A stretch of 64,000 nt of DNA from Pseudovibrio denitrificans JCM 12308 (GTDB lineage Bacteria > Pseudomonadota > Alphaproteobacteria > Rhizobiales > Stappiaceae). The translations under genes were made by a program, and so were the position numbers. Numbering within the stretch: the stretch's first letter is position 1; each line of letters opens with the position of its first letter. Shown piece by piece: positions 38,658 to 48,600 of this stretch. The stretch lies in contig NZ_BAZK01000012.1 of NCBI RefSeq assembly GCF_001310815.1, forward strand, positions 1 through 64,000, read 5' to 3'. The notes under the pieces were generated by a model. That model saw nothing but the letters and a program-made list of their open reading frames with translations. It ran no database searches and had not been told where the DNA came from.

Positions 38658-39671
38658 TTAGTTGTCGTCAAACCCGGAGAGATGGCGATCGATTGCCTGA
38701 GAAATCATGGCAATTTCATCTCCTGCCAGCTGCAAAGTCCCAGCATGGGCGTTCTCGGTTGCCTGCTTCACATTGCGCGCGCCGCATAGAGCGTAGGTGA
38801 TGCCCGGTTGGGCAAGTGTCCATGCAATCACAGTCTGTGCGATTGAGATGTCATGGGCTTTCGCGACTGGCTCAATCTCTTTGGTGAAGTTCTGTATTTT
38901 GATGCGGTTCTCAACGCTGAAGCGCGGGTTCTGGAGGCGTTGGTCATCGCCTTCGAACACGCGGTCCGGTCCGACTTTGCCTGAGAGTAAGCCGAGTGCG
39001 AGTGAGGAGTAGCTGAGTGTTGCCACGTCATGCTGTTTGCAGAGCGGCAGCAGGGTTTGCTCTATGCCTCTGTCGAGCATGGAATAGCATTCCTGAATGG
39101 CATCCAGCTGCCCGGCGGCAACATACTCCTGCAAATCCTCAGGCGATGCATTGGAAATACCGATTGCACGGATCTTGCCTTGCTGTTTGAGGGTGAGCAG
39201 AGCGTCCATCGTCTCGGCAATTGGCGTTGTGCTGTCCTGCCAGTGGGTGATGAACAGGTCGATATAGTCTGTCTGTAAACGGCGCAGGCTTTGTTCTGCT
39301 TCGTAGATGATGGAATCCTTGCCCAGATAACGGTAAACGGGCTTGCCTTCCTCATCAAAGAAATGAGTGCCTTTGTCTGTATGCCAGACGAGGCCGCATT
39401 TGGTTGCCAGCACCACTTCATCCCGGCGGCCTTTGATGGCTTCGCCGACGAGCTTTTCTGAGCGACCCAGACCGTAAGCCGGCGCGGTATCAATCAGGCT
39501 GACGCCTGCGTCCAGTGAGGCGCGCACTGCATCGATGGAGGCTTTGTCATCGCCGCCGCCCCACATCCAACCGCCCATGGCCCAGGTGCCAAGGCCGATG
39601 ACGGAGGCATCGATGCCGGACTTGCCCATCGCGCGCAGTTCCATTTTGCTCTTTGTTGCTAAAGTGGTCAT
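38658..39671 (-). CDS. aldo/keto reductase
   Basis: This NAD(P)H-dependent reductase has DTAPAYGLGRSEKLVGEAI (catalytic Asp and Tyr), VVLATKCG (Lys) and LFITHWQD (His), and a C-terminal cofactor region ALCGARNVKQATEN. Length is 337 aa. It overlaps the SorC regulator stop by four bases and lies 97 bases before the GlpD-like gene. It could reduce the aldehyde released by the aldolase, or act on the pathway's free sugar; this is inference. Confidence 0.92.
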   Translation of the reverse strand: MTTLATKSKMELRAMGKSGIDASVIGLGTWAMGGWMWGGGDDKASIDAVRASLDAGVSLIDTAPAYGLGRSEKLVGEAIKGRRDEVVLATKCGLVWHTDKGTHFFDEEGKPVYRYLGKDSIIYEAEQSLRRLQTDYIDLFITHWQDSTTPIAETMDALLTLKQQGKIRAIGISNASPEDLQEYVAAGQLDAIQECYSMLDRGIEQTLLPLCKQHDVATLSYSSLALGLLSGKVGPDRVFEGDDQRLQNPRFSVENRIKIQNFTKEIEPVAKAHDISIAQTVIAWTLAQPGITYALCGARNVKQATENAHAGTLQLAGDEIAMISQAIDRHLSGFDDN

Positions 39672-40645
39672 TTCTCGGCCTCGTTCATTGTCTGCAAAAC
39701 TGTGCGACAGGTGTTTTCGTCTGTCACCAGAGCGTTGATGTAGTCGCCTTTCAAGATTGTGCGGATCGGCAGCACCTTTTGCTTTCCTGCTGCAACGCCA
39801 ATGGTGAAAGGTATTTTTCTGAGTTCATCCAGTGTCAGGCTCACCAGCTGGTCATTCAGGGCATAGCCACAGGCCTGACCGCCTTCTTCAATAAGGTGAG
39901 CGAGTAACTCGCCAGTGGCACCGCTTTGCAAAATGGCTTTGCGATCTGCCTGACTGGTTGGGTGCAGGCTGTAGTAGCTGGAGTCTTTGGTCAGAATTGA
40001 GCCGATGCCAACGACTGCGATTGTTGCTCTACGCGCCATTTCCAGAACGAACTCGTTTTGACGCATTTCCTTAAGCATATCGCGCTGCTGCGTGCTTTCG
40101 GCGAAGATTGGAGCATGCAGCTGGTAGCTACGCCCGCCCAGCGCCTCTGCCATTTGGGCGGTGACGTGGTTCACATCGATAAAGTGATTGCCCTGCAAGC
40201 AGCCGGTGGCTGGGACCACGACCACATTGTAGGTCTTCTCGGGCTTCAACGCAGCGACAAAGGCTGACATGCTTTTGCCGCCAGAGACCGTGACGATGTC
40301 GCCATCCTTGAGTTTTGAGAGGAACAGCTTGGCAGCGGCTTCGGCAACGGATGCGAGGTTGACGTCGTCCTGCTCTGAGATTGTTGCTGCGACAACGGCG
40401 CTGTCCAGCCCACCGAGGCCCGCAATTTCGTGCTCCAGATCGAACAGGGAGCGGAAGGGGGACTGGATTTGGATATCCACCATGCCCATTGTGCGGCCCT
40501 GTTTGATCATGCGGTTGACTTTGGGGTGAGAGACGCCAATGAGCTTGGCAATCTCGGCCTGACTCTTGCCCTCGATAAAGTGCATGACGAGGACTTTGTA
40601 GATTTGCCGTGTGGCGTCCAGTTCGCTCTGATCTATCTTTGTCAG
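39668..40645 (-). CDS. SorC/DeoR-type sugar-binding transcriptional regulator
   Basis: The N-terminal helix-turn-helix QAEIAKLIGVSHPKVNRMIKQGR is followed by a SorC sensor domain with IVTVSGGKSMSAFV and VVVPATGC motifs and a C-terminal GVAAGKQKVLPI segment. It resembles EryD-type repressors that sit inside the operons they control. ATG 40645 was chosen because the upstream frame runs into the permease gene. Length is 325 aa. The effector is probably the pathway substrate or its phosphate. Confidence 0.88.
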   Translation of the reverse strand: MTKIDQSELDATRQIYKVLVMHFIEGKSQAEIAKLIGVSHPKVNRMIKQGRTMGMVDIQIQSPFRSLFDLEHEIAGLGGLDSAVVAATISEQDDVNLASVAEAAAKLFLSKLKDGDIVTVSGGKSMSAFVAALKPEKTYNVVVVPATGCLQGNHFIDVNHVTAQMAEALGGRSYQLHAPIFAESTQQRDMLKEMRQNEFVLEMARRATIAVVGIGSILTKDSSYYSLHPTSQADRKAILQSGATGELLAHLIEEGGQACGYALNDQLVSLTLDELRKIPFTIGVAAGKQKVLPIRTILKGDYINALVTDENTCRTVLQTMNEAEK

Positions 40646-40655
40646 CATAGCTACC

Positions 40656-41657
40656 TCACGCGCGCTTCTTGTGAAGGATATGATCGAGCGCGACTGCCAC
40701 CAGCAGAATGCAGCCACGGATCAAGTCCTGCCAATAGACAGATACGTCCAGCAAGATGAGGGAGCTTGAGACCACGGAGAGCAGAACCACGCCAAGGATT
40801 GCGCCGAGGATGGTGCCTGAGCCACCATTAAGGCTGGCACCACCAATAACGGCTGCTGCAATGATGTTGAGCTCCATGCCGACGCCGAAGTTTGGTGTCG
40901 CAGCTCCAAAACGCGCCATGTAGATGACACCGGCAACGCCCGCGAGCGTGGCACACAGGACGGTGACCCAGAACTTCACCTTGTCCGTACGGATACCGGA
41001 GTAAGCGGCGGCTTTCTCATTGGAGCCGGTGTAGAACACCTTGCGGAACAGGGTTGCCTTGCGGAGCAGGATATCGAAAGCCAGCACGATGGCGAAGAAG
41101 ATGAGGATCACCACCGGGATGCCTGAAACTGTGCCCTGCCCGAGGAACTTGAACTCTGCCGGGAGCGTGTAGAGTGACAGCGGGGTGCCCTGGGTGATGA
41201 CCAGACAGATGCCACGCACGATTACCATGAAGGCCAGCGAGGCTATGAAGTGGTGAAGACCTATTTTGGTGACACAAAGGCCCATGAGCATGCCGATGCC
41301 TGCGCAGAGGACAACGGCAACACCGCTTGCCAGCCATGGATCCATACCCATCAGAAACAGCTTGCCGCCAACAACCATTGCAAAGCAGACGACCGAACCG
41401 ACAGAAAGGTCGATGCCGCCTACGATGAGCAGGATTGTCATGCCAACCACGACAATGCCTTCTACGGAGAAGGAGAGCAGCATGGCTTTGATGTTGGCCC
41501 AGGTGAGGAAGTAGGGCGAGGCGAAGCTCATCACGATACAAAGGGTGATGATGATGGCGAGAAGACCCGCTTCACGCATATTCTTGAAGTGTCCGAGCCG
41601 GAGCGCTGGGCTTTTGAGTACCTGCTGCTCACCTGCTGTTGTTGCTGTCTCTGTCAT
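40656..41657 (-). CDS. sugar ABC transporter permease, RbsC-like
   Basis: This multi-span inner-membrane protein of the BPD_transp_2 family has IDLSVGSVVCFAMVVGG and the late GVGMELNIIAAAVIGGASLNGGSGTI, hallmark blocks of ribose/xylose-type permeases. About nine hydrophobic segments are visible. ATG 41657 is chosen; an upstream TTG adds five residues. Length is 333 aa. It pairs with the ATPase and binding protein just upstream. Confidence 0.92.
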   Translation of the reverse strand: MTETATTAGEQQVLKSPALRLGHFKNMREAGLLAIIITLCIVMSFASPYFLTWANIKAMLLSFSVEGIVVVGMTILLIVGGIDLSVGSVVCFAMVVGGKLFLMGMDPWLASGVAVVLCAGIGMLMGLCVTKIGLHHFIASLAFMVIVRGICLVITQGTPLSLYTLPAEFKFLGQGTVSGIPVVILIFFAIVLAFDILLRKATLFRKVFYTGSNEKAAAYSGIRTDKVKFWVTVLCATLAGVAGVIYMARFGAATPNFGVGMELNIIAAAVIGGASLNGGSGTILGAILGVVLLSVVSSSLILLDVSVYWQDLIRGCILLVAVALDHILHKKRA

Positions 41658-41690
41658 ACTTAAATCTTTCAATTAACTGGCGAATGGGGA

Positions 41691-43209
41691 TCAGGCGGCG
41701 GTTTTGCTGGCGTGCAGGCCAGACGCCAGTTCCATGATGCGTTCTTCGGTCATTTCATCTGGCCCAACTTCACCACTGAGCTCGCTTCGCAGATCACGAG
41801 AATGCGGTCACACAGGCCAATCAGCTCGGGAAGTTCGGAGGAGACGACCACGAGGCCGATGCCTTCCTCTGCCAGTCTGCGGAGCAGGGCGTGGATCTCT
41901 ACTTTTGCGCCCACATCAATGCCGCGTGTGGGTTCGTCCATGAGGATGATTTTCGGGTTTACCGAGAGCATCTTGGCAATAGCCACTTTCTGCTGGTTTC
42001 CGCCGCTGAGGGAGGAGACTGGCAGGTCCAATCCGCCATGTTTAAGGTTGAGGCGTTCACCTAGTGTCTTCGCCTGCTCCAATTCTGCCTTACGGTCCAA
42101 AACGCCTGTTGCAGTTGAGACCTGATCTACGTCCAGAGCCGAAACGTTCTGTGCGATCGAAAGATCGAGGAAGACCCCCTCACCTTTGCGGTCTTCAGAA
42201 AGGTAGACGATGCCTTTTTTGATACTCTCCTGATAGGATTGATACGGAAGGTTTCACCGCCCAGCTCCACCACTCCAGAGTCGTGATGATAGAGGCCGCA
42301 GATGCCTTGCAGGATTTCGCTTCTGCCAGAACCGATCAGGCCGCCGACACCAAGGATTTCACCGGGGCGCAGGTCAAAACTGATGTTTCGGAAGCGTTCC
42401 GGGTCCGTGAGGTCTTTCACCCGTAGCAAAGGCGTTGCAGAGGCATCGATGTTTTCGGCCTTGGGTGGGTAGAGATCACCTAAATCGCGTCCGACCAGTT
42501 TGCCGATCAGGTCATCCGGGGTGATATCAGCCACATTATCGGTGCAGATGTACTTGCCATCGCGCAAGACGGTGACCCGATCACACTGCTCGAAGATTTC
42601 TGCCATGCGGTGGCTGATGTAGATGATGCTGATGCCATCTTCTTTCAGCTTCTGCATGATTTTGAAGAGGGCGACCGCTTCGGTTTCCGTCAGTGCTGCA
42701 GTCGGCTCGTCGAGGATGAGGATTTCGCAGTCCAGGGTCAGTGCCTTGGCAATCTCGACGATCTGTTGGTTGGAGATGGAGATCTTCTCCACGTTTACAG
42801 CTGGATCAATCGGAGACAGGCGCGCGAGGATTTCGGCGGCTTTCTTCTTCAAACCAGCATAATCCATAAAGAGCGAGCGGCGGGCGTTTGTGGCTGCCAT
42901 GAAGATGTTTTCGGCAACAGACACATCCGGGCACAGCGCTATTTCCTGATGAACCAGCCCAATGCCGCGCTTTTGCGCATCAGCGGGGCCGTCAATGGTG
43001 ACTTTCTTGCCGCGCAGGATGATCTCGCCGTCGCTGGGCTGCAGGATGCCATCAATGATGTTCATCATGGTGGACTTGCCTGCTCCATTTTCACCTGCAA
43101 GAGCATGGATTTCGCCCTTACGCAGTTCAAACGAGACGCCTTGCAACGCTTTGACCGCTCCGAATGATTTGCTGATGTTGCGCAGTTCCAGAATTGGCTG
43201 CTCGCTCAT
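41691..43209 (-). CDS. sugar ABC transporter ATP-binding protein, RbsA-like (two frameshifts)
   Basis: This is the double-ATPase subunit of a ribose-type importer. The first domain has Walker [10 protein letters not shown] and [12 protein letters not shown]; the second has a [15 protein letters not shown] signature and [12 protein letters not shown]. Two breaks are visible. Near 42236, AATCCTATCAG lacks one base, after which [20 protein letters not shown] follows. Near 41785, GAAGCGAGC should be GAAGGCGAGC, after which the frame continues to [12 protein letters not shown] and a TGA at 41691. With both restored the protein is 506 aa, the family length. GGGGAGGGG precedes the start. Confidence 0.9.
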
Positions 43210-43248
43210 ATTCCCCTCCCCGATCCAGCTCTGTTGTTGAACTGGTGT

Positions 43249-43288
43249 GAAGCCTCACACTCCGGTATCGCAATGAGCGTGAGGCTTC
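43249..43288 (-). promoter_or_regulatory. intergenic hairpin after the sugar-binding protein gene
   Basis: GAAGCCTCAC and GTGAGGCTTC form a perfect 10-bp stem with a 20-base loop, between the binding-protein stop (43298) and the ATPase start. It may limit read-through or protect the upstream mRNA. Confidence 0.6.
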
Positions 43289-43297
43289 CTTTCAGGC

Positions 43298-44319
43298 TTA
43301 CTCGTTGATGCCTTTGGTGCCGCGACGCTTCAGGTACTTGTCCCAGTAGAAGTCATCGGCGTTGGCGGCTGTCACAATAGAGAAGCCGTTGTCGAGGTAA
43401 GGCACACCCATTGGTTGAAGCCTGCTGACTTGTAGTCGTTCATCGGATCGATGAGATCGCTATGGTTTGCGAGCCACAGCATCATGAAGCCCATGTAGCC
43501 CTGAACGCCCTGGTTCGGGTTCACGGCCCCAAACACTTCACCTGCTTTGATCAGGTCCAGCATCTTCGCGTTCACGTCAGCATGCATGATCTTGATCTTG
43601 CCGCCGAGCTCTTTAGCCGCCTGAGCAGCACCCAGAGCAGAGTTTGCTTCTGGCATGAAGATCGCACCGAGGTCAGGGTGAGCCTGCGCCATGGACTGCA
43701 CGGCGTTGTAGGCCTTGGTTGGGTCCTGATTGGAAGCGGCGCGAGAGGCGAGCTTCATGTCAGGCCACTTTTCGTCCATGCGAGCGATGAAGCTTTTTAC
43801 GCGGATGTCGTGGTTGTCCTGGCCCGGGTTTTCCAAAACAGCGTATTTGCCTTTTCCGCCCATTGCCTCAGCAACTGCATCAGCAGCGTACTTGCCTTCG
43901 CTGACGTTGTTTGAGGTGATGTAGGAAACACGCTTGGAGTTTGGAGAGTCCGCAGCAAACGTCACAACCGGAATTCCCATTTCCGTTGCGCGGTTGATTG
44001 GCTCAATGAACGGGTCAGAGTTCATTGGGTGCAGCAAAATGCCTGCTGGCTGCTTTGCCAGAGCTTGCTCAAAGCTGGCGAGCTGTTTGTTGACGTCATA
44101 TTCCGGTGTGCCGGTATAGACGGTTTTACAGCCCATCTGCTGTGCCGCCTGCTTGAACATTTCATAGACCGGGAACCAGTACTCAACACCGGAAACCATC
44201 ACGTTCATGACGTAGGTTTCGCCTTCTTCACACTGGAATGGATTGTCCTGTCCTGCGGTTGCTGGTGCTGTTGCCCCAAGAACAGCAGCCAGACCAAGTC
44301 CGGCAATAAACTTTTTCAT
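43298..44319 (-). CDS. sugar ABC transporter substrate-binding protein, RbsB-like (frameshifted)
   Basis: A signal peptide (KKFIAGLGLAAVLGATAPATA) precedes a periplasmic type I binding fold with the family's ILLHPMNSDPFIEPINRA and GIPVVTFAADSPNS blocks. The frame breaks near 43414: AACCAATGGG should be AACCCAATGGG, one C lost on the minus strand. The frame then runs MGVPYLDNGFSIVTAANADD to a TAA at 43298, giving 340 aa. It is the first gene of the operon and defines the imported sugar or polyol, whose identity is unknown. GGGAGGGGAAT precedes the start. Confidence 0.88.
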
Positions 44320-44475
44320 ATTCCCCTCCCAAAAGGTAGAAAGCTAAATGCATAGCCATCTAAATGATTAGTATTCCGCACCAGACCAGAATAATCAGGA
44401 CCAGTTCCTCCAGCGGAACGCGAACAAAAATCAGTTCGTGAAGAAAAAATGGCGAAGACAATCAAGAGGGTCAAC

Positions 44476-44496
44476 ATATTTCCAGCAGTGAAATAT
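44476..44496 (-). promoter_or_regulatory. candidate operator of the SorC-type regulator
   Basis: ATATTTC and GAAATAT are perfect inverted repeats separated by 7 bases (CAGCAGT), about 157 bases upstream of the binding-protein start. The AT-rich symmetric form suits a regulator dimer or tetramer. Assignment to the SorC protein rests on position only. Confidence 0.4.
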
Positions 44497-44700
44497 ATTT
44501 CTTATCTAATCGTCGATAATTTATTAGAAGAATACTGCTCATCTATTATTAGAGATAACTATGCATTGAGAATGATTTTATCTTGATGCGTAGTGCGCGT
44601 TACTTATTGAAATGAATGAGGAATTTTATCTGTAATATCACGTAGAGCTCGGAGATAAAGAGCGCCGCACAGATGCACAATTTTGAGGTGAGGTTTGTGC

Positions 44701-44730
44701 CTCTGCACCTCAAGCTGAGGAGGTGCAGAG
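44701..44730 (-). terminator. inverted repeat after the N-formylglutamate amidohydrolase gene
   Basis: CTCTGCACCTC and GAGGTGCAGAG form a perfect 11-bp stem with an 8-base loop, about 45 bases past the stop. No clear T run follows on the minus strand, so termination efficiency is uncertain. Confidence 0.5.
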
Positions 44731-44774
44731 CCTCCATTTGAGAGCCAAACCAGAGCTGATCAGCCTTTGAGTGG

Positions 44775-45676
44775 TTAGGCGGGTTCGGTGATTTTTTGTT
44801 TTGTGTAGTCGGAGAGGCGATTCACGAAGGTGCCTAGATCACGCTGGAGACTGTCGAAGTTCGGGTACTTTTCGAGCGTCACTTCACTCATGTAGAGGCC
44901 GCGGCTGACTTCGATCTGGAGGGAGTGCCAGCCCTGTTGTGGGCGGCCTGTGTGGATGACCAGTTCAGCGCCTTTGTAGGGTTCGTTGATCTTCACTTCA
45001 TAACCGAGTTCGACCAGAATATCTTTCGCCGTGTTGATGTACTCAGGATCGCAGGTTACACCTTCTCTGTCGCCTAAGTTTATGTCAGGTCGCTTCTCAC
45101 CTGCTCCGGTTTCATGCATCACCGTTGAGACTGCCTGCATGCTGTGGCAATCCAGATGATAGGCCACGCCAAAACGGGCGTGGGCTTGCTCCATGAGGCG
45201 GGTTAGGGCGTCGTAGTAGGGCGTGTAATAGGCGTCTATGCGGTTTTCGATCTCTGCTGCCGTCAGCTCTCGGTCGTAAAGAGGGCCACTGCTGGGAGGC
45301 GCTTCTGTCCAGATGAGGCCTTTGCCAGATCACTGCGGAAATCCGGCTTTGCCTCCCGGGTCCAGCCTTTGATGACGGCTGGATCGATGTTGTCTGCGCG
45401 GCGATTGGGGTCGATGTAGATGCGTGGAAACAGAGCCTCGAGGTAGACACCACCGGTTTCAGCGGCTTTTTCGAAGAGTTCGTGGACGTATCTGTCTTCT
45501 GCGCATTTATAGCGGCTGGCTGGTACGCATGGGCGGAAGTCGGCTGGATAGATCTCTCCGGAATGAGGAGAGTCCACCACCAGAGGACTTGTCAGCTCCG
45601 TAGGGCGATGGATTTTCAGCACATTTTCAATGGATTGGGGCAATGTATCTCTCTCAAATAGCTTGGGGGTGCGCAT
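44775..45676 (-). CDS. N-formylglutamate amidohydrolase family protein (frameshifted)
   Basis: This zinc-dependent hydrolase family includes HutG, which removes formate from N-formylglutamate. Family blocks SPLVVDSPHSGEIYP, EDRYVHELFE, VYLEALFPRIYIDPNR and the late YHLDCHSM are visible. The frame breaks near 45319: AAAGGCCTC should be AAAGGGCCTC (one G lost). The restored frame reads GLIWTEAPPSSGPLYDRELTA and joins the second half; the full protein is 300 aa. It overlaps the oppF stop (TGATG) and is the last gene of a peptide-importer operon. The true substrate may be another N-acylated amino acid. Confidence 0.85.
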
Positions 45677-46680
45677 CAGCCGTCGTTCAGGTGACAGGCG
45701 GAGACATGGCCGGGAGCAATTTCCCTTAAGGCCGGTTGGCTCTCAGCACAGCGTTTGGTGGCAAATGGGCAGCGCGGATGAAAATGACATCCGCTTGGAG
45801 GGGCCAGGGGTGATGGGATCTCGCCTTTGATTGGTTCATACACCTGCTTGCGGGCATCAATACGTGGGACTTCGCGCAGCAGGGCCTGCGTGTACGGGTG
45901 ATTGGGCTTGGCGAAGAGTTCGTCTGTTTTCGCGATCTCGACCACACGGCCCAGATACATGATCACCACACGATCCGAGAGGTGCTCCACAACGCCGAGA
46001 TCATGACTGATGAATAGATAGGTGAGGCCGAGTTGTGCGCGTAAATCCATGAAAAGATTGATGACCTGCGCCTGGATGGACACATCGAGTGCTGCGATGG
46101 ACTCGTCACACACAAGGAACTCCGGGTTTACCGCCAAGGCACGGGCGATGCCGATGCGTTGGCGCTGTCCGCCGGAGAACTGGTGCGGGTAGCGGGTTTT
46201 GAAATCTGGATCGAGCCCGACACGCAGGAGCATCTGGTCTACGTAGTCGGACAGCTCAGCTTTTGAGACGAGGCCATGGACGCGAGGCGCTTCGCCGATG
46301 ATGTCACTCACCCGTTTGCGTGGGTTGAGGGAGGACATGGGGTCCTGAAAGATCATCTGCACCTTGAGCTGAGCGTTTTTGGCATCGGCTCCAGAAAGTT
46401 GTTTGACGTTGTCTCCGTGGAAATGAACAGTGCCGTCACTGGCTTCATGAATGCCTGCCACAACACGGCCCAGCGTGGACTTTCCGCAGCCGCTTTCACC
46501 AACAAGGCCAACCACTTCACCCGGTGCAATGCTGAGCGAGACATCATCAACCGCGTGAACTACTTGCTCTTTGAGGTTGGAACCGAAGAAGCGGAGTGTT
46601 TTTTCGGCAAGGTCCAGCTTTTTGGTGAAGCGTTTGGAGACGCCTTGCAGCTCAATGACTGGTGTTTCCAAAAGCGTCAT
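45676..46680 (-). CDS. oligopeptide/dipeptide ABC transporter ATP-binding protein, OppF-like
   Basis: This is one of two ATPases of a peptide importer. Walker A GESGCGKSTLGR, signature FSGGQRQRIGIARAL, Walker B FLVCDESIAALDV and the C-terminal oligopeptide domain with conserved cysteines (CHFHPRCPFATKRCAE) are present. ATG 46680 overlaps the oppD stop by four bases (ATGA); the longer frame to 46767 lies inside oppD. Length is 334 aa. Confidence 0.92.
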   Translation of the reverse strand: MTLLETPVIELQGVSKRFTKKLDLAEKTLRFFGSNLKEQVVHAVDDVSLSIAPGEVVGLVGESGCGKSTLGRVVAGIHEASDGTVHFHGDNVKQLSGADAKNAQLKVQMIFQDPMSSLNPRKRVSDIIGEAPRVHGLVSKAELSDYVDQMLLRVGLDPDFKTRYPHQFSGGQRQRIGIARALAVNPEFLVCDESIAALDVSIQAQVINLFMDLRAQLGLTYLFISHDLGVVEHLSDRVVIMYLGRVVEIAKTDELFAKPNHPYTQALLREVPRIDARKQVYEPIKGEIPSPLAPPSGCHFHPRCPFATKRCAESQPALREIAPGHVSACHLNDG

Positions 46681-47663
46681 GCCATTTCCTCCTGCTTTAC
46701 AGGATGGAAGCAACGCACGTGCCTTTCCTCTCCCAATTGCGTGATCTCCGGAGCCGCGACCAGACAATCGCTCTGCTTTGCTGGACAGCGGCTGGCAAAA
46801 GCGCAGCCTGCGGGTAGGTTGAGCAGTGACGGCGTCATACCGGGGATCTGGTAGAGTTTCGCTCCACGTTTGTTGCGGCTCGGGACGGATTCAATCAGGC
46901 CCTTGGTATAAGGGTGCAGTGGGGCGTCCAGCACTTCATCGATACTGCCTTGCTCTACAATCCGCCCAGCGTACATAACAGCGATCCTGTCCGCTAAACC
47001 GCTGATCACAGCCAGATCATGCGTGACCCAGATGAGAGACATGCCGGTTTCGGAACACAGCTTGCGGACCTCATAGAGGATTTGCGCCTGAATGGTGACA
47101 TCAAGCGCTGTTGTCGGCTCATCGGCGATGATCAGGTCCGGCTCGTGCAGCAGTGCAATGGCGATGGCAACGCGTTGGCGCATGCCGCCGGAGAACTGGT
47201 GCGGGTAGGATGTGAGGCGTTCATCTGGCGAGGCGATGCCGACGCGTACCAGAGCTTCGCGGCAGCGTTCTCTGGCTGCTTGTTTGGAGATGTCCTCATG
47301 GGCCTGAATGGCTTCAATCATCTGCGTGTCGATGCGCAGGACGGGATTGAGAGTCATCATGGGGTCCTGAAAGATCATCGCTATCTTCTTGCCCCGCAGC
47401 TCGCGCCACTGCTTTTCGTCTTTTCTGGCCAGATCATCCCCGTTGAGGAGGATCGAGCCACCGACCACCCTGCCCGGTTCATCCACCAGACCGATCAACG
47501 AAAAGCCGGTGACGGTTTTGCCAGAGCCACTTTCGCCAACGAGGCCAAGGATTTCGCCGGAGTTAACGGAAAAGCTAACATCATCAACGGCTTTGACCAC
47601 ACCTGCTTTGGTGAAGAAGTGGGTTTTGAGGTTTTTGACTGTGAGTGTGTTTGGCGTGTTCAT
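46677..47663 (-). CDS. oligopeptide/dipeptide ABC transporter ATP-binding protein, OppD-like
   Basis: Walker A is [11 protein letters not shown], signature [16 protein letters not shown], Walker [15 protein letters not shown], and the C-terminal peptide-importer domain has [17 protein letters not shown] 47663 has GAGG a few bases upstream; the frame can extend to a GTG at 47675. Length is 328 aa. It works with OppF on the OppB/OppC channel. Confidence 0.92.
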   Translation of the reverse strand: MNTPNTLTVKNLKTHFFTKAGVVKAVDDVSFSVNSGEILGLVGESGSGKTVTGFSLIGLVDEPGRVVGGSILLNGDDLARKDEKQWRELRGKKIAMIFQDPMMTLNPVLRIDTQMIEAIQAHEDISKQAARERCREALVRVGIASPDERLTSYPHQFSGGMRQRVAIAIALLHEPDLIIADEPTTALDVTIQAQILYEVRKLCSETGMSLIWVTHDLAVISGLADRIAVMYAGRIVEQGSIDEVLDAPLHPYTKGLIESVPSRNKRGAKLYQIPGMTPSLLNLPAGCAFASRCPAKQSDCLVAAPEITQLGEERHVRCFHPVKQEEMA

Positions 47664-47671
47664 TGTTGTCC

Positions 47672-48591
47672 TCACTTCCTCAGTCGCGGGTTGAGGACAT
47701 CGCGCAGCTGATCTCCCACCAGATTGATGGAAACCACGGTGACGAGCAGGGCTATACCAGGGAAGAACGAGATCCAGTATTTGCCGCTGATCACATACTC
47801 AAATCCATTGGCGATGAGCAGGCCGAGGGATGGTTCTGTCTGTGGCAGGCCGACGCCGAGGAACGACAGAGTTGCTTCCAGCGCGATGGCATGGGCGGTC
47901 TGTACGGTTCCTACCACGATGAGTGGTGGCAGGCAGTTGGGCATGATGTGCAGAAAGAGCACGCGGGCATGGCTTAGGCCGAGGCACGTGACAGCCTCCA
48001 CGTATTCCTTGCCGCGCTCGACCAGTGCGGTTCCCCTCACCGTTCGGGCGTAATAGGCCCATTGCGCAACGACCAGAGCGAGGATGATTTTGTCGACACC
48101 TTTGCCCAGCAAGGCCAGCAGCATCAGGCAACCAGTGAGGCCGGGAAGGAGAGTTGTAGGTCCACAATGCGCATGATGAAGGTTTCGGTGCGACCTCCGG
48201 CATAGGCTGCGATCAAGCCAACGGACATGCCGATGATGAGCGCGATGATACCGCTGGTGACGCCGACAGAGAGCGAGATGCGCAGGCCGTAGAGGATGGC
48301 GGAGAAGAGATCGCGCCCTGCCCCATCTGTGCCCAGCCAGAAGGTGTAGCCATCGAAGCTTTCAGCACCGGGTTCCATGCGCGCATCCAGAACACTGACT
48401 TGCGCCAGATCGTAAGGGTTTTGCGGGGTGATCCATGGAGCAAAGAGCGCGGCTGCGATAATCGTGAAAAGGAGAAGCGCTGCGACGACAGCGACTTTGC
48501 TTTCAACAAACTCTGAAAGGAAACGGCCCATAGGCGTTTCGCCTGAAAAGAGCTTCTTTCGCGGTGGTTTGAGGCTTGTTTCTATAGTCAT
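47672..48591 (-). CDS. peptide ABC transporter permease, OppC-like (frameshifted)
   Basis: The N-terminal OppC-type segment contains FLSEFVESKVAVVAALLL, then WLGTDGAGRDLFSAILYGLRISL. The EAA loop is in the second part as YVEAVTCLGLSHARVLFLHIMPN. The frame stops at 48124 where GTTGCCTGATG should read GTTGCCCTGATG (one C lost). With it restored the protein is 306 aa with about six membrane spans. It forms the membrane channel together with OppB, ten bases upstream. Confidence 0.9.
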
Positions 48592-48600
48592 GCTCGCCCC

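Larger units (their letters stand above)
44320..44774. other. intergenic region upstream of the polyol operon
   Basis: These 455 bases separate the sugar-binding protein gene from the N-formylglutamate amidohydrolase gene. They contain the likely operon promoter, a 7-7-7 palindrome (44476-44496), a smaller inverted repeat GTTCC-N6-GGAAC (44404-44419) and a stem near 44701-44730. No credible gene is seen. Confidence 0.5.
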
